This document shows positions 44,592 to 54,218 of a DNA stretch of 64,000 bases, piece after piece. A program made the position numbers and the translations under genes. The DNA is taken from NCBI RefSeq assembly GCF_009670965.2, contig NZ_CP073239.1, positions 744,001 through 808,000 on the forward strand, in the 5' to 3' direction. Below the pieces are notes generated by a model. It saw nothing but the letters and a program-made list of their open reading frames with translations. It did not search any database and was not told the origin of the DNA. The DNA comes from Riemerella anatipestifer. Its GTDB lineage: Bacteria > Bacteroidota > Bacteroidia > Flavobacteriales > Weeksellaceae. The number at the start of each line of letters is the position of its first letter. The stretch's first letter is position 1.

Positions 44592-45173
44592 ATGTTCACA
44601 GGAATTATAGAGGCTACGGGAATTGTTGAAAAAATACGTAAAGAAGGGAATAATATACACTTTACCCTATCTTGTCCCTTTACGCAAGAACTCAAAATAG
44701 ACCAAAGCCTTGCTCATAATGGTTGTTGCCTAACCGTGGTGGACATCAATGAAAACCTCTATACCGTAACAGCCATCAATGAAACTTTGGAAAAAACCAA
44801 TCTTTCCCAGTGGCAAGAAGGCAGCATAATCAATCTAGAACGATGTACTATGATGAACGGAAGACTAGATGGACACATTGTGCAAGGACATGTAGATGGA
44901 GTAGGAACCGTAGAGTCCATAGAAGAAACTAACGGGAGCCACATCATTACAATATCTTATATTTCTGATTTTGTAACTGTTCCACAAGGTTCTATTACCA
45001 TTAACGGCATTAGCCTAACAGTCGCCAAAAGTATGGATAAAAAATTCTCTGTCGCTATTATTCCTTACACTTGGGAACACACCAATCTAAAACATATTAA
45101 AACAGGAGAACTCGTTAATCTTGAGTTTGATATTATCGGAAAATATGTTGCTAAACTAATGAATTTAAAATAG
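44592..45173 (+). CDS. ribE: Riboflavin synthase alpha subunit
   Basis: Dismutates two lumazines to riboflavin. Two similar lumazine-binding halves are visible: MFTGIIEATGIVEKI .. SLAHNGCCLTV and GHIVQGHVDGVGTVESIEE .. GSITINGISLTVA. 193 residues, complete. Its TAG is directly followed by the ATG of the sensor kinase, with no gap. No FMN riboswitch is visible upstream. Confidence 0.96.
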   Translation: MFTGIIEATGIVEKIRKEGNNIHFTLSCPFTQELKIDQSLAHNGCCLTVVDINENLYTVTAINETLEKTNLSQWQEGSIINLERCTMMNGRLDGHIVQGHVDGVGTVESIEETNGSHIITISYISDFVTVPQGSITINGISLTVAKSMDKKFSVAIIPYTWEHTNLKHIKTGELVNLEFDIIGKYVAKLMNLK

Positions 45174-46628
45174 ATGTCACAAAAAAGCTATAGTGGTTTC
45201 AGTATAAGAAATAGAATTTTCTTCGGTTTTCTACTTATATGTATTTTAAGTATAGTAGGCTCTACCTTTATATCTTATATGATACTGAGACAAAGTGCTC
45301 TAACTCAAAACAAAATAGAAATACAGCAAACAGCAGAAGTACTTACCGCCTCTTTAGATTATGCTGTGAGTAGAGAAACCGTAACTCCAAAAAACATTAA
45401 AAAAGTTCTAGACAACAAAATCAAAGAGATTGCCGACATCAATAAGCACGATATCATTATCTATGATTTAGAAGGCAATTTTCTTTTGTCAAATAAAAAT
45501 AGTTCCCTAGTAAAGGATAAAAGAATACCAAACGAGCTCTTAAAAAAAATTATTTCCTCTGATGCAAGAATAGATATACAAACCTACGATGACACTCTCA
45601 ACAATCAAGTAACTTCATCTTATTTGGTCTTAAAGAATAATATTTTTGAACCTATTGGAATTGTCTACTACCCTTCCTATCACAGTAATATTTCTTACTA
45701 TGATTTAATAGACAAATACATATATAATATATTTATCATCAATATATTACTAGTTCTAACCAGTATTATTCTTAGCTGGTTTATCTCTAGAAGAGTTACT
45801 AGAAGCCTTACTAAAATTTCTGAATTTCTATCTAAAATCAATCTATTTAATAAAGAACTAAAACCCATAAGATACAATAGAAATGACGAGTTAAGCATCT
45901 TAGTAAAATCCTACAACAGTATGATTTTCCAGATAGATGCTCAAAAAGAACGCCTTACACATATCGAAAAAGAAAGTGCATGGAGAGAAATGGCAAAACA
46001 AGTTGCCCATGAGGTTAAAAACCCACTAACTCCTATGAAACTGCTTATGCAAAGCTTTGAAAGAAGATTTGATGCCAATGCTCCTGATATAGAACAAAAG
46101 GTAAAAGAGCTCAGCGACTCTATGATTACTCAAATAGATATTATTTCCAAAGTAGCTACAGCTTTCTCTGAGTTTGCAAAACTACCTGAAAAAGAAGATC
46201 AACCTCTTAATTTAAACGAAGAAATCAAAAATATTATCACCATCTTTGATAGCAAGAACATTTTCTTCCATTCTAATAGACCTAATATTATTTTTCCTTT
46301 AGACAAGAGCTTCTTTACCAGAATATTAAACAACCTTATTACCAACGCCATACAAGCGGAATCTGAAAAAAGAAAGCTAATCATCAATATAGATTTAGAG
46401 GAGCGATATAATTACATAAGATTCACTGTAGAAGACAATGGGGAAGGAATGAGCGAGGAAAAAATGGGAAAAATTTTTGAACCAAATTTCACCTCTAAAT
46501 CTAGCGGAATGGGACTAGGACTTACCATGGTAAAAAAAATGATTGAAGAGTACAAAGGAAATATTAAGGTAGAGTCTACGCTAGATAAAGGGACTAAATT
46601 TACCATTACTATTCCTAAAAACATTTAG
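45174..46628 (+). CDS. Membrane sensor histidine kinase
   Basis: 484 residues. First membrane helix about 15-37, periplasmic sensor region about 38-180, second helix about 181-203, HAMP (about 205-260), then a dimerisation/H-box with H279 in AHEVKNPLTPMKLL (NtrB/NtrY-like EVKNPLTP form) and an ATPase domain with N box NLITNAIQA, DNGEGMSEE and GMGLGLTMVK. Coupled to ribE by zero gap and followed 4 bases later by trmN6; no response regulator is adjacent, so the partner is elsewhere. Signal unknown. Confidence 0.93.
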   Translation: MSQKSYSGFSIRNRIFFGFLLICILSIVGSTFISYMILRQSALTQNKIEIQQTAEVLTASLDYAVSRETVTPKNIKKVLDNKIKEIADINKHDIIIYDLEGNFLLSNKNSSLVKDKRIPNELLKKIISSDARIDIQTYDDTLNNQVTSSYLVLKNNIFEPIGIVYYPSYHSNISYYDLIDKYIYNIFIINILLVLTSIILSWFISRRVTRSLTKISEFLSKINLFNKELKPIRYNRNDELSILVKSYNSMIFQIDAQKERLTHIEKESAWREMAKQVAHEVKNPLTPMKLLMQSFERRFDANAPDIEQKVKELSDSMITQIDIISKVATAFSEFAKLPEKEDQPLNLNEEIKNIITIFDSKNIFFHSNRPNIIFPLDKSFFTRILNNLITNAIQAESEKRKLIINIDLEERYNYIRFTVEDNGEGMSEEKMGKIFEPNFTSKSSGMGLGLTMVKKMIEEYKGNIKVESTLDKGTKFTITIPKNI

Positions 46629-46632
46629 TCTA

Positions 46633-47340
46633 ATGCCAAAAGATTTAAAACCTTTTCGTTTCAAAAATTTCTCTATAAAACAAAATACTAGCGTTTTTAG
46701 AGTTGGTACGGACGCCGTTCTATTGGGAGCATTAGCAACAGTAGACAATATTAAAACCGCGCTTGAAGTAGGCTGCGGCACAGGTATTATCAGCCTAATG
46801 ATAGCCCAACGAAACCCTAACTGCTCCATCATCGCCATTGATATTGACGAAAACGCCTCTAATCTAGCACAAGAAAACTTTGATAACTCCGTCTATCAAG
46901 AACGACTTAAATCCATCAATATTAATTTTAAGGAATATCAACCCAACCAAAAGTTTGAGCTTATCTTTTCTAATCCTCCATATTTTGAAACTAACACTTC
47001 TGATAAAGACAAAATAGCGAGGCAAAGGCTCACTCTAGATTTTGAAGATTTAATTAGAAAAAGCTCTCAACTTCTGTCAAAAGATGGGCTTTTCGCGGTC
47101 ATTATTCCTAGCGAATATGAGAACCTTTTTATTGAAACTTGTAAAACACATTCGCTTTTCCTACAAAGAAGAGTTAACATAAAAGGAATCGAACACAATC
47201 CTAAAAAACGAGTTATATTAGAGTTTTCTTTTTCTAAAAATGAAATAAAAGATGAGGATTTTATTATAGAAAAAAGTCCGAGACAATACTCGGACCAATA
47301 TTTAGAAGCCACAAAGGACTTTCACATTTTCAATTCTTAA
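46633..47340 (+). CDS. trmN6: tRNA1(Val) (adenine37-N6)-methyltransferase
   Basis: Rossmann-fold SAM methyltransferase of the TrmN6/YfiC type, 235 residues: GTDAVLLGALA and LEVGCGTGIISLMIAQ (SAM site, about 40-60), the catalytic FSNPPYFE (about 112-119), and RQRLTLDFEDLI. It would methylate N6 of A37 in tRNA-Val. 4 bases after the sensor kinase gene, likely one transcript. Confidence 0.92.
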   Translation: MPKDLKPFRFKNFSIKQNTSVFRVGTDAVLLGALATVDNIKTALEVGCGTGIISLMIAQRNPNCSIIAIDIDENASNLAQENFDNSVYQERLKSININFKEYQPNQKFELIFSNPPYFETNTSDKDKIARQRLTLDFEDLIRKSSQLLSKDGLFAVIIPSEYENLFIETCKTHSLFLQRRVNIKGIEHNPKKRVILEFSFSKNEIKDEDFIIEKSPRQYSDQYLEATKDFHIFNS

Positions 47341-47349
47341 GGATATATA

Positions 47350-48060
47350 TTACTCAAACAACTCCTCTGTAGCCATTACTGAAACCTTACCTGCACTACA
47401 TTTAATAGCCTCTCCAGGGAAATTTTGTATCATATGATAATCATGTGTTGCCATAAGTACCGCCGCCCCATTCTCTTGAGCCACTTGCTTCAGTAAAGTC
47501 ATAATATCATTAGAGGTTTCTGGATCCAAATTCCCCGTAGGTTCATCAGCCAAAATAAGCTGCGGATGATTAAGCAAAGCTCTCGCTATCGCTACCCTCT
47601 GTTGCTCTCCACCAGATAATTCGTGTGGCATTTTATGCTTTTTGGTTTTCATACCCACACTCGCCAATACCTCATCTATTCTCACCTCCATCTTTGCCTT
47701 ATCGCTCCAACCTGTTGCTTGAAGTACAAAACGAAGGTTTTTCTCTACGCTCCTATCCGTAAGAAGCTGGAAATCCTGAAATACAATCCCCAATTTTCTC
47801 CTAAGATTAGGAATATCCGATGTTTTAAGACTTGCCAAATCAAACCCTGCCACAGTCCCCTTACCTTCTTTTAGAGGAAGATGTCCGTAAAGAACCTTAA
47901 GTAAGGAGCTTTTGCCTGAACCCGTTTTACCTATAAGATAACAAAAACCACCTTTTTTAATTTCAAGGTCAACACCGTCTAAAACTGTAAAGTTTTTTTG
48001 GACTATTTTAGCATTCTTAAGACTTATGATACTACCTCCTTCTTCGTTTCTATGTGGCAT
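47350..48060 (-). CDS. ftsE: Cell-division ABC transporter ATPase FtsE
   Basis: ABC ATPase acting with membrane partner FtsX to control septal peptidoglycan hydrolases. Walker A GKTGSGKSS (about 43-51), signature LSGGEQQRVAIARAL, Walker B LILADEPTGNLD, and H-loop MATHDYHM. The start at 48060 (MPHRNEEGGSI) is preferred to an ATG 27 bases up. 236 residues. FtsX is not in this window. It could also belong to a LolD-type exporter, but the FtsE form is favoured. Confidence 0.85.
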   Translation of the reverse strand: MPHRNEEGGSIISLKNAKIVQKNFTVLDGVDLEIKKGGFCYLIGKTGSGKSSLLKVLYGHLPLKEGKGTVAGFDLASLKTSDIPNLRRKLGIVFQDFQLLTDRSVEKNLRFVLQATGWSDKAKMEVRIDEVLASVGMKTKKHKMPHELSGGEQQRVAIARALLNHPQLILADEPTGNLDPETSNDIMTLLKQVAQENGAAVLMATHDYHMIQNFPGEAIKCSAGKVSVMATEELFE

Positions 48061-48138
48061 TTTGGATATTTTTAATTTGAATCTCAAAAATAAATAAAAC
48101 TTTTGAGGTTCAAACCAATTTTAGGAAATTTTAACAAT

Positions 48139-48173
48139 AAAAAGTGCTTGAAAAAAGTTTTCAAGCACTTTTT
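48139..48173 (-). terminator. Strong rho-independent terminator of rpmH
   Basis: Perfect 16-bp stem AAAAAGTGCTTGAAAA / TTTTCAAGCACTTTTT with a 3-base loop; on the minus strand it follows the rpmH stop by 55 bases. Confidence 0.88.
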
Positions 48174-48228
48174 ATACAGTAAAGTAAAATAGCACAGACA
48201 TCTGCATCAACAGATATCATACATACTA

Positions 48229-48384
48229 CTATCTTTTAGCACGAGATACACTCACTGTTAATCTTTTTCTCCCTTTAGCTCTTCTAGCCGCTAATACGCG
48301 TCTACCATTAGGCGTTGACATTCTCTCACGGAATCCGTGCTTATTTCTCTTTTTTCTTTCTGATGGTTGAAATGTTCTTTTCAT
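48229..48384 (-). CDS. rpmH: 50S ribosomal protein L34
   Basis: Short gene of 51 residues starting [20 protein letters not shown] and ending VSVSRAKR. The [17 protein letters not shown] stretch is diagnostic for L34. Start ATG at 48384, stop TAG at 48229-48231. No rnpA follows on either side and no dnaA is near. Confidence 0.96.
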   Translation of the reverse strand: MKRTFQPSERKKRNKHGFRERMSTPNGRRVLAARRAKGRKRLTVSVSRAKR

Positions 48385-48522
48385 CACAGTCTTTATTATA
48401 GGTCAGTAATATTCTTTCTTTTTTGAGACTGCAAAGATAAATATTTTTTTAAAATATACAAACCTCAACACAAAAATATTTTTTTATTCTTGTATTTACA
48501 TCTCATTTTAATTTGGCTTATC

Positions 48523-48530
48523 TATCTTTG
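48523..48530 (+). promoter_or_regulatory. -7 box TATCTTTG of the DHH phosphoesterase gene
   Basis: TATCTTTG, 25 bases before the ATG at 48556, matching the other promoters in the window. Confidence 0.55.
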
Positions 48531-48555
48531 CAATCTCATCAAAAAAGAACAAAAA

Positions 48556-49560
48556 ATGTTTAATTCACAAGAAATTAAAGCTATACAAAACTTGATAACG
48601 CCTGATAATAAAATTGTTATCATCACTCATTATAACCCAGACGGAGATGCCATAGGCTCTAGTTTGGGACTAAAACATTTTTTAGCAACTCTAAATGTGG
48701 AGGCGGAAGTTATTGTCCCTAATGACTTTCCAAAATTTCTTAAATGGATGCCCGAAGCTAAAAAAATTACCATTGCAGAGTATAAAAAGAAAAAAGCTTT
48801 TGAACTGATAAGAGATGCTGATGTTATTTTTTGTCTAGATTTCAACACTCTTTCTCGTATTGATATTGTAGGAGAATGGGTAAGCAAATCTCCTGCTACT
48901 AAAATTTTAATAGACCACCATCAACAACCTGATGCTTTTGACTTCGTCTACTCTGATACGAGTATCCCCGCAACTTCTCAAATGGTATTTCATTTTATAG
49001 AGGCTTTAGAAGGCACTCAAAAACTCAACCAATCCATTGCAGAATGCCTCTACACAGGAATTATGACTGATACAGGCGGATTTAGGTTTAGATCTACCAG
49101 TGCTACCACTCATAGAATTATCGCTCAACTGATAGAACACGGTGCAGATCCTGCTAATATAACTTCAAACACTTGGGATACCAATACTATTTCAAGACTC
49201 AACCTATTATCTTTAATATTAGGTAGAATAGAATTGATAAAAAACGGAGAAATCGCCATTCTTTGGCTCAAACGCTCTGAATTACAAATGTATGGTTTCC
49301 AAAAGGGAGATACCGAAGGTTTTGTAAACTATGGACTTAGTTTACTTGGTGTAAAAGTTTCCGCTTTCTTTATGGAAGACCTTTATGAGGATTTTATAAA
49401 AATTTCATTTAGAAGTAAAGATACTGCTGATGTTAACCAGTTTGCTAGACAATATTTTAACGGAGGTGGACACATAAATGCTGCAGGAGGAAAATACCAC
49501 AAAAGTATAGAAGACACCATACAAGACTTTAAAGAAATAGCCTTGCAATGGGATATTTAG
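48556..49560 (+). CDS. nrnA: DHH-DHHA1 phosphoesterase, NrnA-like
   Basis: 334 residues. Degrades nanoRNAs and/or dephosphorylates pAp. DHH domain with HYNPDGDAIGSSLG (about 25-38), FCLDFNTLSRID and the DHH motif itself in IDHHQQPD; TDTGGFRFRST gives the fourth motif; C-terminal DHHA1 domain ends with NGGGHINAAGG. The start at 48556 (MFNSQEIKAIQNL) is preferred to an upstream ATG at 48490 that would cover the promoter box. Confidence 0.92.
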   Translation: MFNSQEIKAIQNLITPDNKIVIITHYNPDGDAIGSSLGLKHFLATLNVEAEVIVPNDFPKFLKWMPEAKKITIAEYKKKKAFELIRDADVIFCLDFNTLSRIDIVGEWVSKSPATKILIDHHQQPDAFDFVYSDTSIPATSQMVFHFIEALEGTQKLNQSIAECLYTGIMTDTGGFRFRSTSATTHRIIAQLIEHGADPANITSNTWDTNTISRLNLLSLILGRIELIKNGEIAILWLKRSELQMYGFQKGDTEGFVNYGLSLLGVKVSAFFMEDLYEDFIKISFRSKDTADVNQFARQYFNGGGHINAAGGKYHKSIEDTIQDFKEIALQWDI

Positions 49561-49568
49561 CACATATA

Positions 49569-49604
49569 AAAAGCAGAACAAATATGAAAATTTGTTCTGC
49601 TTTT
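49569..49604. terminator. Terminator between nrnA and the S46 peptidase
   Basis: Perfect 15-bp stem AAAAGCAGAACAAAT / ATTTGTTCTGCTTTT with a 6-base loop, 8 bases after nrnA; usable in both directions for the converging genes. Confidence 0.85.
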
Positions 49605-49634
49605 ATTAAATTTAATCCGACTTTAGTAAGTAAC

Positions 49635-51767
49635 TTATTTTACTAATTTCATTTCTTGTATTAGGTTTTTAGCACCTGCGTATTTATCTATTACCCAAAG
49701 TACAAATCTTACATCTACATTTATAGTTTTCTGTAATTTAGGCTCAAATACGATATCTCCACTTAGAGCTTCGCTATTTCCATCAAAGGCAATACCTATT
49801 AAATGTCCATTAGCATCTATCACTGGAGAACCTGAATTTCCTCCTGTAATATCATTATCAGATAAGAAGTTTACAGGCATATATCCTGCCTTATCTGCAT
49901 AGATACCATAGTCTTTATTTTTGTATAGTTTTAATACTCTTTGTGGTAAATCAAACTCCTCGTCTCCTTTTTTGTACTTAGCGATAAGACCTTCCATATT
50001 AGTGTAGTAGTTACTAGTAACGCCGTGATAAAGTCTATCTGAACGGAACGGAAGTGTATCTACTTTACCATAAGTTAAACGCATCGTAGAGTTAGCATCT
50101 GGGTAATATTTTTTCTCTGGAAGAGCTTTTCTAAGACCGTCTAAGAATAGTCTAGTATTCTTATCAAAAGCCTCCTCTACTTTTACATAAGTTTCTGCTT
50201 GAAGTCTTTGGTCTGTAACATAAGCATTAGCCCATTGGTAGAGTTTATCTCCATCAATTTTAAATCTATCTGGGTTGTTAAGGAATTGAGTGGCAGATTG
50301 CTTATTAGCAAATATAGAAGCATAAGCTAGATTAGCAAGTTCAGAAGCATTAGCATCAGCTAAAGTTTTAGCTTGAGCCTCTTTTTTCACTCTTACTTGA
50401 TATAGGCTTACGAGCTTACTAAGCATCTCTCCTTCTAGCTGAACATTAAAATGCTCGTAGTAACTATTTATTGCTTTTTCAAGCTCTGGTTTCATTTTGT
50501 CTTGTCCAGCTTTATCTTGGTCTGCATAAGTTTTAAATAAACTTCCTAAACGGTAAGCTACACCTATATACTTAGCATTTCTTTGAAGAATGGCATTGTA
50601 GTTTTTCTCTACATTTCTATCAGATACTTGGTTGTAGTAAGCCTTTATTTCGTTGAGTACATTACCATAAGTAGCATCATTTTCTGGCTGCACTGCCCAT
50701 TGTAGGTATTTGTTTTCTAAATTTTGCTTTTCTCCGATAGTCCCATTTTTGTTAACAGCTTCTATAGTCCCAGCTCTGTTTTTCCAATAGTTGGCCACAG
50801 AAGCATATTGTGAAGCATAGCCTAATCTTGTAGCATCATCTTTATCCATATACTTTTTCATGATGTCCATAGCGGCTTTAGAGCCTTCTACCCACGCTGG
50901 ATAATCTTTATTAACAAGTTGAGAGATACCGTAAGAAGTTAAATATCTATTAGTTCTCCCTGGGTAACCCATTATCATTGCAAAATCCCCTGGCTTCACT
51001 CCTTTTAGAGAGATAGGAAGGAAATGTTTTGGTTTAAGAGGAACATTATTCACGTTGTATTCAGATGGATTTCCGTTTTTGTCTGCATACACACGGAAGA
51101 TACTAAAATCCGCTGTATGTCTAGGCCACTCCCAGTTGTCTGTATCTCCACCATATTTACCCAAAGATGCAGGAGGTGTACCTACCAAACGAACATCGGT
51201 ATAATCTCTGTACACGAAGTAATAGAACTCGTTACCATTAAAGAAATCCTTAATAACAACAGTATATTTACCATTTTCAGAATTTTCTTTTTTGATAGCC
51301 TCATATTCAGCTTTTATAATAGCTTCTCTTTCAGAAGCAGTCATATCATTATTAAGTTTAGAGTTGATACGCTCTGTAGCATCTCCCATTCTTTCCAAAA
51401 ATCTTACATAAAGCCCTTTAGCATTAAGTTCTTCAGACTTTTTCATTGCCCAAAAACCATTAGTTAAATGGTCTTTTTTAGGTGTAGAAAGTGCTGCTAT
51501 AGCACCATATCCACAGTGGTGATTGGTAAAAATCATACCTTCTGGAGATACAATTTCACCTGTACAAAAACCTCCAAAACTTACAATAGCATCTTTAAGG
51601 CTGGAGTTATTAACAGAGTAAATTTCTTCAGGTGTTAAACGAAGCCCTTGCTTCTGCATATCCACACCATTTAATCTTTTAACTAGCATCAGAAGCCACA
51701 TACCTTCGTCTGCTTTCGCTTGTAGGAAACTCAACAAAAATGTGAGTCCAAGAAACAATCTTTTCAT
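49635..51767 (-). CDS. dpp7: S46 family dipeptidyl-peptidase, DPP7 type
   Basis: 710-residue periplasmic exopeptidase that releases dipeptides for peptide-fermenting growth. Signal peptide MKRLFLGLTFLLSFLQAKA. The trypsin-like triad: His in TNHHCGYGA, Asp in GGDTDNWEWPRH, Ser S645 in GGNSGSPVID. Residue 663 (FDGNSEA) is Gly, where DPP11 enzymes have Arg to bind acidic side chains; this points to DPP7-like preference for hydrophobic residues at P1. Single gene with its own terminator. Confidence 0.92.
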   Translation of the reverse strand: MKRLFLGLTFLLSFLQAKADEGMWLLMLVKRLNGVDMQKQGLRLTPEEIYSVNNSSLKDAIVSFGGFCTGEIVSPEGMIFTNHHCGYGAIAALSTPKKDHLTNGFWAMKKSEELNAKGLYVRFLERMGDATERINSKLNNDMTASEREAIIKAEYEAIKKENSENGKYTVVIKDFFNGNEFYYFVYRDYTDVRLVGTPPASLGKYGGDTDNWEWPRHTADFSIFRVYADKNGNPSEYNVNNVPLKPKHFLPISLKGVKPGDFAMIMGYPGRTNRYLTSYGISQLVNKDYPAWVEGSKAAMDIMKKYMDKDDATRLGYASQYASVANYWKNRAGTIEAVNKNGTIGEKQNLENKYLQWAVQPENDATYGNVLNEIKAYYNQVSDRNVEKNYNAILQRNAKYIGVAYRLGSLFKTYADQDKAGQDKMKPELEKAINSYYEHFNVQLEGEMLSKLVSLYQVRVKKEAQAKTLADANASELANLAYASIFANKQSATQFLNNPDRFKIDGDKLYQWANAYVTDQRLQAETYVKVEEAFDKNTRLFLDGLRKALPEKKYYPDANSTMRLTYGKVDTLPFRSDRLYHGVTSNYYTNMEGLIAKYKKGDEEFDLPQRVLKLYKNKDYGIYADKAGYMPVNFLSDNDITGGNSGSPVIDANGHLIGIAFDGNSEALSGDIVFEPKLQKTINVDVRFVLWVIDKYAGAKNLIQEMKLVK

Positions 51768-51857
51768 GTTCGATTTATAATTTTAAATATTTAAAAAGTT
51801 CGATGGGCTAAAATTAAGCATTTCAAAATAAAACAACAAATTGAGGAAATACACTCA

Positions 51858-53531
51858 TCAATCTAGTTTTAAACTTTTAAAATATGCTTTAAGCACCTCT
51901 TCCGAAGAAGCATTTTTGGTATAAATTTCCAATATTTTAGGCTTAGCATCAGGGGAGAAGAAATGAGGTAAACTTCGTTCTACGGTTACCAAATCTTCCG
52001 CTCTGAAATACGAAAACCCAAAATGTTTGGCAATAGTTTCGGCATTCTTAGAGTGTTTAGTAGCGATAAACTCGTCCATTGCATTAGTAGTATCAGGTCC
52101 TGGTATGATACGGAAAATATTACCCTCTCCATTATTGAGTATAATAATCCTAGTATAAGGCGGAATATAAGGGTTCCAAAGTCCATTGATGTCATAGAAA
52201 AAGCTAATATCTCCCGTGATGAGAAGCGTAGGCTTTTCGTTAGCAATAGCAAAACCCATAGCCGTAGAAGTACAACCATCTATACCGCTAGTTCCTCTGT
52301 TACAGTAGATTGTATTTTGATACTGAAAATCAAATAACTGAGCATACCTTATAGCTGAACTATTAGAAATGTGGATATTGTATTCTTTTGGTGTGTTTTG
52401 GGCGATAATTTCAAAGCATTTAAAATCGGAAAACGGTGCTAAAGAAACATATTCTTCATGCTTAGCATCTAATTTGTTTTTAAGACCTTCCCAAAGATTA
52501 AAATAGGTTCTTGGCTCTAGATTGATACCTTGTATAAGTTTTTTAAAGAACTCTTCTGCTTTGGTTTTAATTTTTCTATTAAGCACAAAGTAGGTATCTG
52601 GATGCCAATGTTCATCTATATGCCAATGGTTTTTGATTTGAGATTTTCGTAGAAAATGTTTTATCTTTTTAGAAACTACATTTTGCCCAATAGTAATAAG
52701 TAAATCTGGAGCATAGTTTGGAAAATCTTTCTCCTCTAAATTGAAAATATAACGGTCTATATGCCCAAAAAACTTCTCGTTGTGAAGGTTAGAGTTAACC
52801 TCCGTTAAAACCACCGCTGTATGATTTTTAACTAACTGAGAAAGATAGGTTTCTAGCTCTGGATTTTTATCTAAAGTCCCCGTAAGAATCATTATTTTTT
52901 TGGAAGTATTCCATTCTGCTACTAAAGTACTGTCTAGCTCAAAACTATTGTTTTTGCTCTCTTTTTCTACGGTAGGCATTACAGGAATTTCGGATACCAA
53001 ATTGTACAAAGGTTCCTCTAAAGGAATGTTAATATGCACAGGACCTTGCTTCTCTAAGCAAAGTTCTATGGCCGTTTTAATGGTTTTAAAATTATGTTCA
53101 TCGGCTTCTTCGTGGCTATCCTCCAAAAGTTGAAAATCACCATAAGAATGCTGTTGAAAAATCTGATTTTGTCTAATGGTTTGTCCATCAAAAATATCAG
53201 TATAATCAGAAGGTCTATCGGCGGTTAGCAATAATAAAGGAACATTTTGATAGAAAGCTTCTACCACCGCAGGGTAATAATTAGCCACCGCAGAACCACT
53301 AGTACAAGACAAAGCCACAGGCTTCTTCTGACTCTTTGCCATACCTAATGCTACAAATCCTGCACTTCTTTCATCCACTATGCTATAAGCATTAAATTCT
53401 TCAAACTCCGTAAAATGTATTGCCATTGGAGCATTTCTAGAACCAGGAGAAATTACAATGTTACTAATGCCATATTGAGATAGCAAATGTGCTAAAATTT
53501 GTATACTGCGTTTAGAGGTATATTGTTTCAT
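51858..53531 (-). CDS. menD: SEPHCHC synthase (menaquinone synthesis)
   Basis: Thiamine diphosphate enzyme joining 2-oxoglutarate and isochorismate in menaquinone synthesis. 557 residues. Seen are ISPGSRNAPM and DERSAGFVALGMAKS in the PYR domain (catalytic Glu region about 52), and the ThDP/Mg motif GDISFFYDINGLWN in the PP domain (about 440). Other men genes are not adjacent. Confidence 0.94.
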   Translation of the reverse strand: MKQYTSKRSIQILAHLLSQYGISNIVISPGSRNAPMAIHFTEFEEFNAYSIVDERSAGFVALGMAKSQKKPVALSCTSGSAVANYYPAVVEAFYQNVPLLLLTADRPSDYTDIFDGQTIRQNQIFQQHSYGDFQLLEDSHEEADEHNFKTIKTAIELCLEKQGPVHINIPLEEPLYNLVSEIPVMPTVEKESKNNSFELDSTLVAEWNTSKKIMILTGTLDKNPELETYLSQLVKNHTAVVLTEVNSNLHNEKFFGHIDRYIFNLEEKDFPNYAPDLLITIGQNVVSKKIKHFLRKSQIKNHWHIDEHWHPDTYFVLNRKIKTKAEEFFKKLIQGINLEPRTYFNLWEGLKNKLDAKHEEYVSLAPFSDFKCFEIIAQNTPKEYNIHISNSSAIRYAQLFDFQYQNTIYCNRGTSGIDGCTSTAMGFAIANEKPTLLITGDISFFYDINGLWNPYIPPYTRIIILNNGEGNIFRIIPGPDTTNAMDEFIATKHSKNAETIAKHFGFSYFRAEDLVTVERSLPHFFSPDAKPKILEIYTKNASSEEVLKAYFKSLKLD

Positions 53532-53650
53532 AGAAAAACTTAAAAAACTTTATGCAAAGGTAAGGTATTTTTGAGGTAAGGAAGAATGTAGTGCCGTGTA
53601 AATATTATATTTATAATATTTTTTTTAACTTTATCAAAAAATTTAATCAA

Positions 53651-54151
53651 ATGAAAAAACTAAGTTTGTTATTAGGAAGTGTTTTAGCTCTAACCTCTTG
53701 TGTTACAAGTAAAACCTATACCATACAATCTAAAAGTAATACCAATACAAAAGGTACAGCTACTTTTACCCAAAAAGCTAAAACAGTTACTTTGAATATA
53801 GATGTTCACAACCTAACGCCTGGTAAACACGCCATTCATATTCACGAGTTTGGAGATTGCTCAGCTAAAGATGGTTCTTCTGCTGGTGGACACTGGAACC
53901 CTACAGGACACCACCATGGGAAGTGGGATACCGAACATTTCCACATGGGAGATATAGGAAACCTCAATGCCGATAAAAACGGTCACGCAACGCTTACATT
54001 TAGCACAGATAAATGGTGTTTGGGCTGTAAAGACGAAACTAAAAACCTTTACAATAAATCTATTATCATCCACGCTGGAGAAGACGATTACCGTACTCAA
54101 CCCACAGGTAATGCAGGTGGAAGAGTGGGCTGTGTAGAGATAAAGGAATAA
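53651..54151 (+). CDS. sodC: Cu/Zn superoxide dismutase, lipoprotein
   Basis: 166 residues. The start at 53651 gives MKKLSLLLGSVLALTSC, a lipoprotein leader (lipid Cys 17), so the enzyme sits in the envelope; an ATG 60 bases up is not credible. Metal ligands: HAIHIHEFGDC, GGHWNPTGHHHG, HMGDIGNL, and IIIHAGEDDY with the GNAGGRVGCVEI end that closes the disulfide. It removes superoxide in the periplasm. A hairpin terminator follows. Confidence 0.94.
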   Translation: MKKLSLLLGSVLALTSCVTSKTYTIQSKSNTNTKGTATFTQKAKTVTLNIDVHNLTPGKHAIHIHEFGDCSAKDGSSAGGHWNPTGHHHGKWDTEHFHMGDIGNLNADKNGHATLTFSTDKWCLGCKDETKNLYNKSIIIHAGEDDYRTQPTGNAGGRVGCVEIKE

Positions 54152-54169
54152 TTAGAATACAATATTTTT

Positions 54170-54205
54170 AGGCGAAGTGATAACAAAAGGATTACTTCGC
54201 CTTTT
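54170..54205 (+). terminator. Rho-independent terminator of sodC
   Basis: Stem AGGCGAAGT / ACTTCGCCT, 15-base loop, followed by TTTTG. It lies between sodC and tadA and ends 14 bases before the tadA start, so tadA needs its own promoter or read-through. Confidence 0.7.
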
Positions 54206-54218
54206 GTTTATAACAGAT

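Noticed and set aside
49635..51767. DPP11 assignment for the S46 peptidase
   Set aside because: The specificity position (663) is Gly, not the Arg needed for acidic P1 residues.
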